Below, in pieces: positions 22,701 through 37,700 of a stretch of 64,000 nucleotides of DNA. How positions within the stretch are numbered: the first letter of the stretch is position 1; every line of letters begins with the position of its first letter. Both the position numbers and the translations under genes were made by a program. The notes beneath the pieces are model-generated. The model was not told the DNA's origin and did no database searches. It saw only the letters and a program-made list of their open reading frames with translations. Source of the DNA: Phoebastria nigripes (lineage: Eukaryota > Chordata > Aves > Procellariiformes > Diomedeidae); assembly GCA_035582835.1 (NCBI GenBank), contig JAYKAV010003086.1:414161-478160 (forward strand). The letters are read 5' to 3'.

Positions 22701-25700
22701 CATAAGAACAGTCCATCCCAGTCCTCAGGAAAACACGTTAATGTTTCAGGAGGCTGGCTTGGCTAAACAGAGAAGTCATGAACAAGCTTCAATGAAGAAA
22801 GGCAGTATAGAGAAGGTAGAAGCAGGGAAAGGTTATAAAAGAGGAATTTAGAAAGTTTGCCCAGGCATGTAAGGTTGTATTGGGAAAGACAAAGCTCAAC
22901 TGGAGTTGAGACTTGCAGAGGATGTCAAGGCCAACAAGACATGCTATGGCGGTAGTTAAAGGCTGAAAAAGGAAAAATGTGTGACTGTTGCTGAATGCAG
23001 CATGTGATTTAGTGTCAGCAAACACAGATAAGGCAGAGGTACTGAATGCCTTCTTTCCTGAGTCTTTGTTAACAAGGTCTCCCAGTCCTCTGTGCACAGA
23101 GATGGGGTTCAAGGAGGCGTACTACCAGTAATAGGTGATGGTTGAGTCAGGAATTACTTGAGAAAATTTGACCCATACAAGTCCATGGGACTAGATAAAC
23201 TGCATCTGAGGGTGCTGAGAGAGCTGGCTGGTGTCACTGCAAGGTTACTCTCTGTCATCTTTGAAAGGCTGTGGAACTTGGTGGAGGTCCCCAGTGACTG
23301 AAGGACAAACAATGTACCCATCTTCAAAAAAAAAAAAAAAAAAAACCGACACCAAACCAAATAAAACCCTCAAAGGACAGTTCCCAATCCAGCAAACTAG
23401 AGACTAGACATCTTCTCTTAAATCCCTGGGAAAATCATGGGCAGAGTCCTCCTCTCGGAACACATTTCTGAGCATGCGAATGGTAAATCATGCCTGACAA
23501 ACCTGATTGCCTTTGATAATAAGGCTGTATTTCTGGATGAGGGGAAAGGATTGGATGTCATTTGTGTTGACTTTAGACTGAGTCCANTCAGACTTTCAAC
23601 ACTGCCTCCCTCAATATTTTTGTATCCATTTTAGGATAATACNGTTTTGATGGATGGACAACTAGATGAGTAAAAAAATTGGTTGGATAATCAGGCTCAG
23701 GTTAGTGGGTCCTACTCTGCCTGCAGGCTAATAAGAAGTGGAATACCAAAGGGGTCTGTCCTGGGACCTGTCCTGTTTAGCATCTTTATTAATGACCTGG
23801 ATGAGGTGACAGATTCCACTCTTGTTGAGTTTTCAGGCAATACCAAGCTGGAAGGAAAAGTTGATAATCTTAATGGCCGGACTGTCATCCAGAGGGACCT
23901 GGACAGATGGAAGGAATTGGCCAACAGGCACTTTATGAAATTCAGCAAGGACAAATGCAAGGTCCTGCACCTGGGAAGAAAGAATCACTTGCAACAATAT
24001 GAGTGGGAGATTGATTCACTAGGGAGCAGATTTGCTGAAAAAGGACCCAGGGGTACTGGTATACAGACAGCAAGCTGAACATGAGCCAGCAGCGTGCCCC
24101 AACAATAAAGAAGGCATCCTGGGCTATAGTAACAGGAGCATAGCCAGTAGGTCTGATAGGAGAAATGTTTCTCCCCATTTAGTCAAGCACTTGCTGACCA
24201 CACCTAGAATACTGTGTCCAGTTTTGTTCCCCCTGTTACAAGAAAGACATCAGTTAACTGAAACAAGTTAGCAGAGAGTCACCAAGGTGATCAAGGGGCT
24301 GGAGCACATGCCCTCTCTGGAGAGGCTGAGGGAACTGCCTTTAGCCTGGAGAAGAAGCAGCACCTCAGAGCAGCCTTCCGATACCTGTAATAAGATTGCT
24401 CAGAAGACAGAGCCAGGCTCTTCACAGTGGTACAGAGTGGGAGGACAAGTGAGAGCAGTCATAAATTGAAACTAGAGAGTTCCAGCTGGTTGCATGGAGG
24501 AACTTTTCCACCGTGAAAACACAGAGGCTGTGCATTCTCCATCCTCGGAGGTTTTCACGACCTGACTGGATAAAACCCTGAGCAACATCGTCTGGCTTCA
24601 TAGTTGACCCTGCTTTGAGCAGGAGGTTGAAATAAATGATCTTCTGAGATCCCTTCCAACCTGAATTATTTTATTATTGTATGACCCCAGAAGACCCCAA
24701 ATACTACTGCAGTTCTTTTCTTGCTCTCATTCTGAAACCAGTACTATTGTTCTCTTGTTTTTCTTTCCATGAGTTTATCATGTTGCAAATTTAGAATAGA
24801 ACTGTAATGTATTTCTCCTTCTGAAAGATCTGAAATGCATCCATGTTTCAGTTATTCCTGTAATTTCCAGTTTCATATCCCACATTAATAGGTCTGTTTC
24901 CATCCCTTTTGTTGCCCAGTTTCTTGTTTTAATTTATAAGTGTTTTACTTAATTGGACTGCTAAAGGAACAAGAACTAAAAACATGATTAATGTGGGACC
25001 AGAAAACAATTTAAAACGTGCTGAGAGCTCAACTTACGTTAACGCTTCCATGAAATTTTAAAAAACAAAACCAAACCAAAACAACAACAAAAACAACATC
25101 AAAAAGATTGATGAGGTAAAGGCATCTTGTAATAAACTGTTAAAGTATTGTTACTGTTGTAAGGAAATGAGATGAGCAACACTACAAAATGGTCTGAAAG
25201 AGACCTGGGAAAAAAAGATAAATTTACATGATTCAGAATTGTGTATGAAAGTCAATAAGGTAAGGTAAGACTTCTTCCCAAGTATAGCTATGCAAAATAA
25301 TTTAAGTTGGAAGAGTCATTTTGTCTAACCTCCTGCTCAGATTGGTGCTAGCTTCAAAACTAAATCAGGTTGCTCAGGATCTTGTTAGTCAAGTTTTGAA
25401 TATCCTCAAGGATGGGCTTTCCACAGCCTCTCTGGGGAATCTGTTCCAGCACTTAACTACTCTCATGCTGAAGATTTTTTTTTCACTTTGCATCCAGTCA
25501 GAATTTCTCTTGCTGCAACTTGTTACTTTTACAGCTCATCCTTCCACTGTGCAACTCTAAGAACAGTCTGACTTGTCTTTTCTATAATCCATCTTCAGGT
25601 ACTGGAAGACAGGAATTTAGATCCCCTTGGCTCCCTCTTAACCCTTCTTCAGTTTGAACAGATTCTTCTACCTTGGCCTGTCTTGGTATGTCGTGAAGTC

Positions 25701-28700
25701 CAGCATCCTTTGTGGCCTTCTACTGGANTTTCTGCAGTTCATCAATAACGTTCCTTGCACAGGGGTGGCACAAAACTGGGTTTGGTATTACAGATGTGGC
25801 CTCATCAGTGCCTAATAGAAGAGAATGGTCATCTTCCTTTAACCTGCTGGCAGTGCTGTTGCTAATCAAGTGCAGTATGCTGTTACCAGGACCCAACACC
25901 CTTTTCTGCAAAGCTGCTTTCTAGCCAGTGAGCACCCAGCCTGTACTGTTGCATGGGGTTATTGCATTTCAGCTGCAAGATTCTGTGTTGGCCTTTGTTG
26001 AACTGCTTGAGTTTCCTGTCAGCCCATTGCTACAGCCTTTTGAAACACATCTGAGTGGCANCTCCACCCTCCAGTACATTGAGGACAGCTTCCAGTTTAG
26101 GCTCATCTGTGTACCTGCTGAGGATTTTTTCTGTCCCATTGTCCAGCTTGCTTGTAAAGCCATTAACAGTATTGGTTTGATTCCTATATTATACCACTTC
26201 TAAGTGGCCAGCACTTAGACTGAACTGCTGACTGCTAATCGTTGAGCCCTACTGTCCAGACAGTTTGTTGCCCACCTTGTAGCCCATCCCATCCATGTTT
26301 CACCAGTTTGGCTCTAAAGATATGGTGGGAGANGATGCAAAAAACTTTTTAAAGTCAAGGTAGACAACATACACTGTTCTCTACTTTTTTACTAAACCAG
26401 TCTTTTCATTATGGAAAGCTATCAGGCTAAATTTGCCCTTGGTATGCCTGTGCTGACTGTTCCCAGTCACCTTCTTGTCCTTCATATGCCCTGACATGGC
26501 TTCTGCGAGGATTTGTTTCACAATCTTCCTGTGGGGTGAGGTTAGGCTGAACAGCCTGTAATTCCCCAGATTATCCTTGTTTCCTTTCTAATGGATATGA
26601 TGTTTGTCTTTTTTCAATCATCAGGAACCTCATCCAGTCACCATGATCTTTCAAAAATGGTAGCAAAGCTGCCTTGCAATGACAGTGGCTAGCTTTTCAA
26701 CATCTTCAGTTGGCATCCCATTCAGTCTCACGAACTTCGGGATGTTCAGTTTGCTTAGGTGCTTAACTTGATCTTGCTCTGCTGTGGGTAGTTTTCATTC
26801 CCCTGTTAGTTTTGATAGTCTCTTTAACTAATCTAGGTTTTGTTCATCTTTGTTCCACAAAAATTACTTGTTTCAGGGTTTTTTGGAAGGAGTTTAGTTG
26901 CCTGAGGTCATGTAACATGTAGCAGAAGGTTAATTAAGTAGAGTTGTATAGTATTTTGATAGGTGGGGCAGAAATCCTCTATGTTTTTCACATTGCCTAT
27001 TCAATAGAAACTTTTTGATTGAAGTGTTTGGGGAGGAAATTCTCATTCACTTCTAAATATAAAAATACCTTCTTCATAAAAAGTGGAACATATTTGAAAG
27101 ACTATAGATATATAAAAGAAAATCTTAACTTTGCATTGTTTACATATTAACTGTTAGCCAAAGCTGTCGAAGGGTAGATAGTAGTGAAACTAAAACTGAT
27201 GAAATCAATTGAAAAAAGTATTCAATGTGTAGTTACATTCTATATGTTTTAAGGTGTGTTTTGTTTCTAACAGATTTTGTCTTCTAAGAGTGATTCCCGT
27301 TTGAAGCACTTACTGCAGCGAGCACCTGAGTATTGTCCAGAATCAATGGTAAGGCTTGCTAGTTTTTAATTAAAGAAAGCAAAACTACTAATCTTACATT
27401 AACAAACTTTTGCTTGCAAAAATAAGGTTTTAAAATTACTTGTATTTTATTTACTCACTGAGTTTTGAGCTGGTAGAACATGTGTGTATGTCTTCAAGAT
27501 TTTTCTTCCTTGTTATGAGGACTAGAAAAATTCTTTTAATGAGATTTGATCCTCAAAGTAGGATTTTTTTTTTTTTTTTTGGTAAAGCCATCATATATTA
27601 CACTACTTGTAATAAGATAGGACTTGACAATTTTACTAGGTGTCCTGCTTGTGTACGCTATGAAATACAATGAAAATCTGACTTACGTTGTAAAAAATTG
27701 TGCTGCATGATTGTCACTTGGATGTTGATGGCAGCAACTTAAATTAGATCATGTGTTTCAGCTTGTGTATGGGACAAAGCTGTGAGGTCTTGGTTGGGGT
27801 AAGGCAAGGAGACCCTCATAGCTGCTCTGAATGGTTTATGGCCATATCTGACAAACTGAAGCAATGCTTTTATTGGATAAGTAAGATTATGGTTTCCTAA
27901 AAGTTCTCTAGTGTATCACTAAAAAAATGAAGAATNTAATCTGCTCGCTGTTTTAGAGATGATCTGATCAGGGAAGAGATAAGCACTATCATTCAAATTG
28001 TAAATTCTGGAGTCTTATCTCTTGGCAACTTAGAATATCTCAACACATCTGCTGTCAGAAAGGTCTGCTTTCTTCTTGTAATTTTTGTTACTTCTAAACA
28101 GTATCAATACTGTTTCCAGCTAGCCTAAAACATATACTCAGCTCAAATGGGCAATGTGTAGGAGTAGTAAATCTGAGAATAACATTTTATAAGCAACTTT
28201 GTAAGACTGTGTTTGCTTATAGATCCTTTCTTCCTGTGTGTCAAAAGTATGTTTTTTCAATGTTTTGTTTCTGTGGATCATCAGCTCTAAGGTCTTGGAA
28301 TATTATAGACAGCTGATAGTATGAGTAAAACCTGTGGCATGAAGACATATCAGAGTGGTGAATAGCATTTGTTTTGGTACTGGTTTTCTTTNTCTTTTAT
28401 TCGCTGATAGGAAGAGTAGGATCTATCTGTATAGTAGAGGAGTGCATTTTTAGAAGACAGGATTGGAGAGTAACTGGAAGGGGGAAAATGATTGACACAA
28501 TGATTTTTTTAACTCCCAATTACCATCTTTATAAATGGCAAGTTTACTGTCCAGTCTGTATCTTAAGTTAATATCACTGAACTGGTAATATTTATAAACT
28601 TTTTAAAAGACATCTGGATATAAAATAGTTAGCAGTTCAACTTAATACCATATTTGCTGTTTTTAGATACCACTTGTCTTTGTTGGAGAGGTGTTCTAGT

Positions 28701-31700
28701 GACATTCCACAGATGAACGGATAGGTTATGAATTTAATCAGATGGTCTATTTTCTGGAGCACTAGTTACAGACATTGTGTTGTCTATATTCCTTCAGGTA
28801 ATATGATAGAAAGGGTATTGCCTGGTATTAAGCAATACAGTAACTGCCAACTCAAGAGGCGACTTTATCGTAGAATTATAGAATCATTTAGATTGGAAAA
28901 GACCCTTAAGATCATCGAGTCCAACTGTTAACCTTCTTATGAAATAAAGGAAGTCAACTGAATCAATGGGGTGGAACTAGTAGAAGTAGCAGCTCTTCAC
29001 CCTTTTATTTTGAGCTGACTTTGACTCTTATCTAAGTGGGAAACTCCCACAGATATGGAGGAGGACAGTTTTAGATCATTAGATACAGATCCATTGCAAC
29101 TTCAGAAAGTCATTAATTCCTGGGATGACAGAATCATTGCATGACAATATGGGTTGCTGTTTCAGTGTGATTGAATTGAACTTTTCATTTTGTCTTAAAG
29201 AACATGTTGAATGCACTTTCATTTAAAGCCCTTTGTGGTGGGTTAACCTTGGCTGGATGCCAGGTGCCCACCAAAGCCGCTCTGTGACTCCTCCTCCTCA
29301 ACTGGACAGGGGAGAGAAAATATGACAAAAGGCTCGTGGGTCGAGCTAAGGACAGGGAGATCACTCACCAATTGGCAAAACAGACTCAACTCAGGGAAAT
29401 TAACTTAATTTATTGCCAATCAAAAGGTCGGAGTAGGATAATGAGAAATAAGAACAAATCTAAAAACACCTTGCCCCCACCCTCCCTTCTTCCTGGGCTC
29501 AGCTTCACTCCCGACTTCTCTACCTCCTCCCCCTGAGCAGTGCAGGGGGATGGGGANTGGGGGTTGTGGTCACTTCATTGGGCATTGTCTCTGCGGCTCC
29601 TTCCTCCTCATGCTCTTCCAGTGCTTCAGCATGGGGTCCCACCCGCGGGAGATGGTCCTCCATGAACTTCTCCAATGTGGGTCCAANGTGGGTCCTTCCC
29701 ATGGGCTGCAGTTCTTCAAGAACTGCTCCAGCATGGGTCCTTTCTGCGTGGGTGCAGTCCTTCAGGAACAAACTGCTCCAGTGTGGGTCTCCTGNGGGGC
29801 CACAAGTTCTGCCAGGAAACCTGCTCCAGCGTGGGCTCCTCTCTCCATGGGGTCACAGGTCCTGCCAGAAAACCTGCTCCAACATAGACTGCTCTCCACA
29901 GGGCCACGGGTCCTGCCAGGAGCCTGCTCCAGTGTGGGCTCTCCATGGGCTGCAGCTTCCTTCAGGGCACATCCACCTGCTCCAGCATGGGGTCCTCCAC
30001 AAGCTGCAGTGTGGATATCTGCTCTACTGTGGGCCTCCATGGGCTGCAGGGGGACGACCTGTGTCACCATAGTCTTCACCACAGGCTGCAGGGGAATCTC
30101 TGCTCTGGCACCTGGAGCACCTCCTCCCCCTCCTTCTTCACTGACTGTGGTGTCTGCAGGGTTGTGTGTCTCACATATTCTCACTCCTCTCTCCCAGCTG
30201 CTGTTGCACAGCAGTTTTTGCCTTTTCTTAAATATCTTACCACAGAGGGGCAACTAACATCGCTGATTGGCTCAGCCTTGGCCAGCAGTGGGTCCATCTT
30301 GGAGCCGACTGGAAGTGGCTTTGTCGGACATGGGGGAAGCTTCTGGCATCTTCTCACAGAAGCCACCTCTGCAGCCCCCCTGCTACAAAAACCTTGCCAC
30401 GTAAACCCAAAACACCGGTTAAGACTTGTCACTTGCCTTCTTACTCTCTGCAGAATTTTCCTCTGATTTAATCGAATTAAGGTTTTCCTACTGCTTGCTT
30501 AAAAAATGCTGAATTCAATAACATTGTACTAAAATACATGTAATCCTTCAAGGCTTTTCTGTACTCTTGTCATTTTAAATACTATACTGTGATCATATTG
30601 TCTAAGTGTTGTAAGACTCCAGTTGTAGGATGTTAAACATCTAGCATACAGTGTATGGCAAGTCCCATAGCTTTTAATTCTTCAGGCTTCTAACACAGTG
30701 CACCCAGTGTAACAGTGATATGTACTTGTTTCTGATAGTTGAACTAAAATTCTTACCTTAGATGGAATTCTTCCTCTGCTGCCTAAACCTCCTTCTTCCA
30801 GAACATTTGTAACTTTTATTGGGTGAATAAATACTTGTGGCAGACTGGTGTCTGACCTGAGATTTCTTTTATACTAGCCCCAGTGTAAAGAATCCCCTGT
30901 AGTCAGCTTGGCAAGTAGTCTCGGTAATAACAGTAATGAGAGAGGTAGGGACAGCAACTCTTTGGTAAGCTGTTCGCCTTTTTTTTTTCTGCCAAAAAAA
31001 AGAAACACTTGCAGAATTCTTCTGCCTAACACCATCAGCCACTTAGGTCATTTAACAGAACCTGTGCTTAGGAGCAGAAGTGCTTTGCAGTCGGGGTGAA
31101 CCCAGCAGATCCCTATTGTAACTTTTCATGTTAGTAAACTTCACTTACACAACTCTTTATTCCATGTATCTATCTTTCCCTGAAGCTACATTTCTCTGGT
31201 CTCTGGGGTACCTTAAAACCTCTTTCTTTTGTTTTTTGTGTGGTTATATGTGGTGTTTGAGGTTTTTTAAGCTGATGGAAAGGAGTTTTAGGGCAATTAG
31301 CTTCTCCACAGGTCTTGGTCCTAGATACATCTTTTTCTTTGTCTAAACAGTTGCTACTTAGTTCTCTAAACACTGGTGGAGAGTGTTGACTAGCTAGCAT
31401 ATTCCAGGTAACCACAGCATGTTCTGCACCTACAAAAACACTGCTATTGATTCCATACTCTATAGATGGCAGCCTTCTCATCGAAGAAAGTGGTACTCAT
31501 ATCACATAGTGCTTCTTCAGAAGATGTTTTAGACATAAGAATCTTCCAATAGGATATTTAAAACCCAGGGCAAAAATGCTGAAAATGCTGGTTGGTGTCT
31601 GCTAGAAGCTCTCTTACTCTGTAGACTAACTTTTGCTTAATTGCATTTTACTTTTCAGGGAGAAGTGTGGGGTTGTATAAATTCTTCTTTGCCAGGTAAG

Positions 31701-34700
31701 AAATACTAGTTTACTATTTAATTGTGTTGCTTTTTCACCATATGAATGTTTTGATGTTGTGTCTACCACCTGCACCTATAGATTTCTTGATAATTTAACT
31801 TTCATTATGCTTCCATTATAAACTGTATTTGATGTCTAGTTTCCTTTAGTCTAAACTGGGTTACCTGTGCTTTTTTTTAACACTTCTTTTCTTTCCCTAG
31901 TTAGAAAATATTTAATATGTTTGTATGATTAAATATGTGTGCTTCTGTGACACATCCAAGAAATATCAAAGTTTCTTTCCTTTAAAGGTTTTCTGTTGCT
32001 TTTAGTTTCAGTATACCGTAGCCTGATCTATAAAATCATGGATTATTGCAACTTTGCTCTAGAAGCAGTATAATTTGGAAGAAAACTGAGTAACAGGGGG
32101 AAATAGTAAGAACTAGACAAACAATTTAAGAAGTGCAGAGGCTCAGATCAAGAACCAAACTGCTTGGTACAGGTGGATTTAGAAAGTTAAAGCATAAATC
32201 ACAAGACAGGACTGTTATGTTAAAAGAAGATATCAAAAATAGATTAAAATGGACTTAACTAGTACTGTTGTATCATACGTCATTTCTAAAAGATTTTGAG
32301 TGAAATTAGCACGCTATGGTTGAAAAAGTAGTAGTGAGGAAAGAGGAGGCTGTAAGTTTTATGGCATCTGCTCAGACTTTTCCCCTGCTCCGCTTCAGAG
32401 GCAAACTGTTGATTCCAGTGCATGCAAAGAGATTTGCTGTCTTATATTTTGCTAGTTTTACTTAACCAATAATATCTTTTGGAGTTGCAGTGCTTCTGTC
32501 TCATCTAAAACCTGATAAATTTTTAGTTGGAGACAATACCTTATCTTCATTGAAGCTCAGTAGCTATATACAAATGAGTGGCAATGCTTTTACTGCAAGT
32601 GAGAAATACATGTTTTATTTTGAATGTTAGGTTTGTGTAAGCAAGTGAAAAAGCATTGGAAATCTTTGTTAATGATCCACTTCCAAATTGTCTTCCTGTA
32701 CTTTCTAAACTGGTGTGAGGCCTCTTCAGTGCCTTTATGGTAGGATTCTATTATCATCTGATTTATGGAAAAAAAGTCACTTCTTCAGTGGTGCTGTAAA
32801 TCATAGTTTAGTCCTGTGATAAAAGTGAAATCTTCCTGTAGTATCCTGAGCTTGTGCCCTGAACTTTGTACCTGCACGAAGCCAGGCACTTTTCGTTCTT
32901 GCATGTGAAGTTACGTTACTGCTTTCTTCTTCTTTGATGTGAGCCACTTTTAAAATTCTTTTAAGTATTCTCCAGTTATTCCACGAACTGTAGGATTTTG
33001 TAAATTAATGGTGTGGTGTGTATAGAACAGCATTATAGGAGAAGCTCTTATTCCCTTTCTGGGAAATCAGTACATGAGTGCCTCTGTGAGGTGCCTGTAT
33101 GCTAGTGCACGCAGCATGGGGGGCAAATAGGAGGAGTTAGAAGTCAAGTCTATGTGCAGTTACAGGGCTACGATTTTATTGGGGTCGCAGAGACATAGCA
33201 GGAGGGCTCCCACAGCGGGAGTGCTGTGATGGACAGGTACAGGAGGGACAGGGCAGGAAGGTAAGAAGGGGGAGTGGCCCTTTATGTGAGAGTGTAACTG
33301 GCGTGCATGGAGCTCTGCCCGGGGATGGATGATGAGCCAGCTGAGACTAGCACATGGGCATATGATATGGGCATATCAACATATTAGTGAGCAGTCCAAC
33401 ACGGGTGATGTTGCAGGTGTCGGCTACAGACTGCCTCATCAGGAAGTAGTAGTAGATGAGGCCTTCTTCATACAACTGGAAGAAGTCTCATGTTCACAGA
33501 CCCTGATGCTCACGGGCAACTTTAATCTCTCTGGTGCCTTTTGAAGAGACAACACAGGAGGGCACAGGCAATCTGCTTGGAAGAATCCCATGGGATACAG
33601 CCCTGGAGAGAAGAGGGGTCCAAGAGAGCTGGTTGATTTTCAAGGATCATCTTATCCAAGCTCCAGTTTATGCATGATGGGGTTAGAAAAGCCAGAGCCT
33701 ATCTGGAGTTGATCCTGGTGAGGTATGTGAAGGGCAGCCAGAAAGCTGCCCTGTTTCTTTAACTACATCAGCACCAAAAGGAAGACTAGGGAGAATGATG
33801 ACCTGCTGCTGAATGGGGCAAGAAACCTGGTGACAACTGATATTAAAAAGGCCATGGCCGCCTTTGCCTGTAAGATGAGCCTTCAGGAATGCCACATCCC
33901 TGAGATCAGTGGTAAAGTACAGAGCAAGGAAGACTTGCACTTGATGGAGGAGGATCAGGTTAGGTAATATTTAAGCAAACTGAACACAAGTCTATGGGAC
34001 CTGGTGGATACCCTTATGAGTGCTGAGGGAGTTGGCTAATGTCATTGCACAGTCACTGTCAATAATCTTTGAAAGGTCATGGCTATTGAGAGAGGATGCT
34101 GAGGACTGGAAGAAAGCAAATGTCACTCCTGCCTGTAGGAAGGGCAAGGAGGAGCTGGGGAACTACAGGCTGGTCAGTCTCACCTCAAACCCTGGGAAGG
34201 TAATGGAGCAGATTTTCCTGCAAACCATTTCCAAACACATCAAGGACAAGGTAGTGATTGGTTATAGTCAGCATGGATTTATGAAGGGGAAATCGTTCTT
34301 AACTAACCTGATAACCCTCTATGATGAGATGACTGGCTTGTTAGATGAGGGGAGAGCAGTGGATGTTGTCTGTCTCAACTTTAGTAAGGCTTTCAGCACT
34401 GCTTTTTATAACATCCTTATAGACAAACTGATGAAGCGTGGGCTGGATAAGTGGACAGTGGAGGTGGATTGAAAACTGGCTGAACTGCTGGGCTCAAAGG
34501 TTTGTGATCAGTGGCACAGAGTCCAGCTGGAGGCCAGTATCCCAGGGGTTGATGCTGGGTCTAGCCCTATTTAACATCTTCATTAGTGATGGGACAGAGT
34601 GCACCCTCAGTGTATTTGCAGATGATACAAAACTGGGAGGAGAGGTTGCTAGACCAGATAGTTGTGCTGTCATTCAGAGGGATGTTGACAAGACGGAGAA

Positions 34701-37700
34701 ATAGGTGGACAGGAACCTCATGAAGTTCCAAAAAAGGAAATGCAAAGTCCTGCACCTGGTGAAGGCCCCATGCTCCACAGCACACAGGAGGCTGACCAGC
34801 TGGAAAGCAGCTTTGTAGAAACATACCTGGGGATCCTGGCGGACAGCAAGTGGAACGTGCTCCAGCAACGTGCCCTGTGGCAAAGAAGGCCAACAGCACC
34901 CAGGCTGCATTAGGGAGAGTGTTGCCAGCAGATCAAGGGAGGTGATCCTTCCCCTCTACTCAGCATTGATGAGACCACATCAGGGATACCGTGTCCAGTT
35001 CTGGGTGTCTTGGTACAAGAAAGATATGAACACACTGGAACAAGTCCAGCAAAGAGCCACTTTAAGATGATTAAGGGACTGGAACATATATGAGGACAGG
35101 CTGAGAGAGCTGCGATTGGTTACCATTGTCAAGAAGAGAAAGCTGAGGGGGGTGGATCGTATCAATATGTATAATTATCTGATGGAAGTGTGTAAAGAAG
35201 TTGAAACCGTGCTCTTCTCAGTGGTATCCCGTGGCAGGACAAGAGGCAGTGAGCACAGATTGAACAACAGTAACTTCCATTTAAACGTAAGAAAAAACTT
35301 ATTTACTGTAAGGATGATTGAACAGTGGAAGAGGTTTCTCAGAGAGGTTTTAGAGTCTCCATCTGTGGAGGTATTCAAAACCTTATTGGGCATGGTTCTG
35401 GGCAGTCTGCTCTAGCCGACCTTGCTTTGAGCAGGGAGGTGGACTAAACAATCTCCAGAGGTTCCTTCCAACCTCAGTGATTCTGTGGTTTTCTTTCTGA
35501 TCTTTCTCCCCTTTGACTACCCTCAGTACAGAAAGTATTTCATAACAGAGTTTAGAATGGGGCCAAAAACTGAATTTTGACTGGATCAGCATCTCTGATT
35601 TTTCATAGTACAGCATCCACAAAGTTTTCACACACGCACACACACACGCTGATGAAACTGTATGCAGCCCTCCCAACATTGGCGTTATCATGGACAGTTG
35701 CAGAATATTGACTGGATAAACAGATGACTTTGATAGTTGTTTTCTTTCTTAACAGCTGTATGACATGCCTGGCGTTTTAGTTAAGAATGCAGGTGGAAAT
35801 CTGTTTTGCATATGGGTTTCAGTGGCATCGTGTCATAACACAACATACAAGCTAAATAATTTGGGACTCTGCCTTATAATTTACTGCTTGATATATCCTT
35901 TGTGTATTTTCATTATAGTTTGTGTTTTCTCCTCTTCTATTCCTTCCCCACAGCAACTTGATATTACTGATCTGTGTTAAAATTTTGAAATTGTTTGATT
36001 TACCAGTAACTTCATCACGACAGTTACCTTAAAATGTTAATATTATTACAGCTACCACTTGAGCTACCATTCTTTTTCACATTTGTTTCCACTTCCTTAA
36101 ACCCATCATGATGGTGTTCTACTAACTTTCTTTTATGGCTCATCCTCACAAAACAACACTGTAAGTCGTGTTTTATTGTCCTTGCCAAGACAGTGTTGTA
36201 AGCCTTGAATACTTCAGACTAGATGCTCAGGAATGTAAGTATTCTCTGAAAGAAAATTATTTTTCCATGTTTTCTGAAGGCAAGTATCATTAGTTTGTCA
36301 ATGTTTGTTTATTAAATCCAGTAGGCCTACAGAAGTATTATTTTTTGGGACTTGTCTGGGAAATTAAAGTTTCTTTATGACCATGCACACATGATACTGT
36401 TCAAGAAACTGCTTACAAAAGATGATCAAGGGACCCCCAGCTGGGGGGCAAGGGGGAGAGCAAACCCAGCAACCTGTAATTCTAGATGATAACTACGTTC
36501 TGATTTTAAGCTTTATCATTTTCTATAAGCAGACTGTAGAAGACTTCAAAGAGACAAAAAAATTCTGACTTGGGCTTTCTTGCACTCTTCTTGATACATG
36601 CAACTCTTGAACATGAGAAGCCTAGTTGTTTTTCACTTTCTTCTTTTTCCATCTTCCTTCTTGTTTTCCTCCCCAGTTTCCTCGGGATCACGGTGATCCA
36701 GCATTTCTCAGATATTTTCAGAATGTAGAATGTTTCTCTCATCACAAAATAAATGTATCAGAGATTACATTCTAATTTTTCATGTTTAGGCAGCTTTTTA
36801 CCTCTGTTTCTGACTTCAATACTCTTGTGGAGACTGCAGTAAAATGTTTACAATAAGGAAGAAAAATGTGTATGTGTTGTAAGTCATCTCACTAATGTGA
36901 TGTGGCTTCTGGAAACTTTTTGGAGGAGATATGCAATGAGAGCCTGCGTTATGTAACAAGATGATCTTTCATAGTTCAGGGGCCTGTATTGTACTTCTAT
37001 CAGTTAATTTGGTGAATAATCAGNACTGTGGACTCCAGTCAATTAATTGTGCACTGAAGGTGTATTTTCATCTAGAAATGCATGCATTTTAATTACCTTG
37101 ACTACAAAATTAATTTATAAGTTGCTGTATTAAAATTGCAGTTCAATGTTTTTTGAAGATGTGACATCAATTTTTTCTCTGCAAGCTTGTCTGCTACTCG
37201 TAAATATCGTGGGGAGAGGGCCACTTGCCAAGAAAATACTAACTCTGGCTGAAACTTATCAGTGTTCTTAATTTGGCATGTATTTGTAGCTTGCTTCATT
37301 CTTTTAGCACAGTTTAGTTCCAGTAAAAGTATGTCTGAAAACCACAGGCTCTGTATTGCACAAAATATGGATGCTTGATTATTCAGTGGTGGTGATTCAC
37401 TGGTGACTATTCAGTGGTGACATTGCCCCTAAAGCTGTACAGCTGTATTTATCATGTATTTCTCCTGCGTATAGCTGGTTATTGCAGCAGAGATTTCTGG
37501 AAATCTTGTTTTCATATTGCACATGATATTTCTTTTACATTTTTTAGATTGCTTATACCTTACAATATCAGTCCTACTAATAAGTATTCTAGCAAACATT
37601 ACTGTTTTGATTGAAAGGAGTGTGTGTATAGCTCCGCATATGAAGGCTGTGCAGAAACAACTGCTACATTATTTTAGGCCTAAAATAGAATCTAGTGGGT

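Larger units (their letters stand above)
19505..27273 (+). other. RECK: RECK intron 2
   Basis: 7.8 kb, phase 0, and the most repeat-laden intron. It contains an old minus-strand CR1-like piece near 20.3 kb, a long + strand CR1 (21.48-24.68 kb) and a minus-strand CR1 (25.29-26.85 kb). The last two lie tail to tail. The remainder is unremarkable. Confidence 0.85.
27349..31658 (+). other. RECK: RECK intron 3
   Basis: 4.3 kb, phase 0. It holds a short CR1 tail at 28.87 kb and a full-length minus-strand LTR at 29.23-30.41 kb. Other sequence is AT-rich and unassigned. Confidence 0.85.

Noticed and set aside
29550..30466. ORFs up to 235 codons on both strands
   Set aside because: They lie wholly inside a non-coding LTR and follow its tandem repeat; no retroviral protein similarity.
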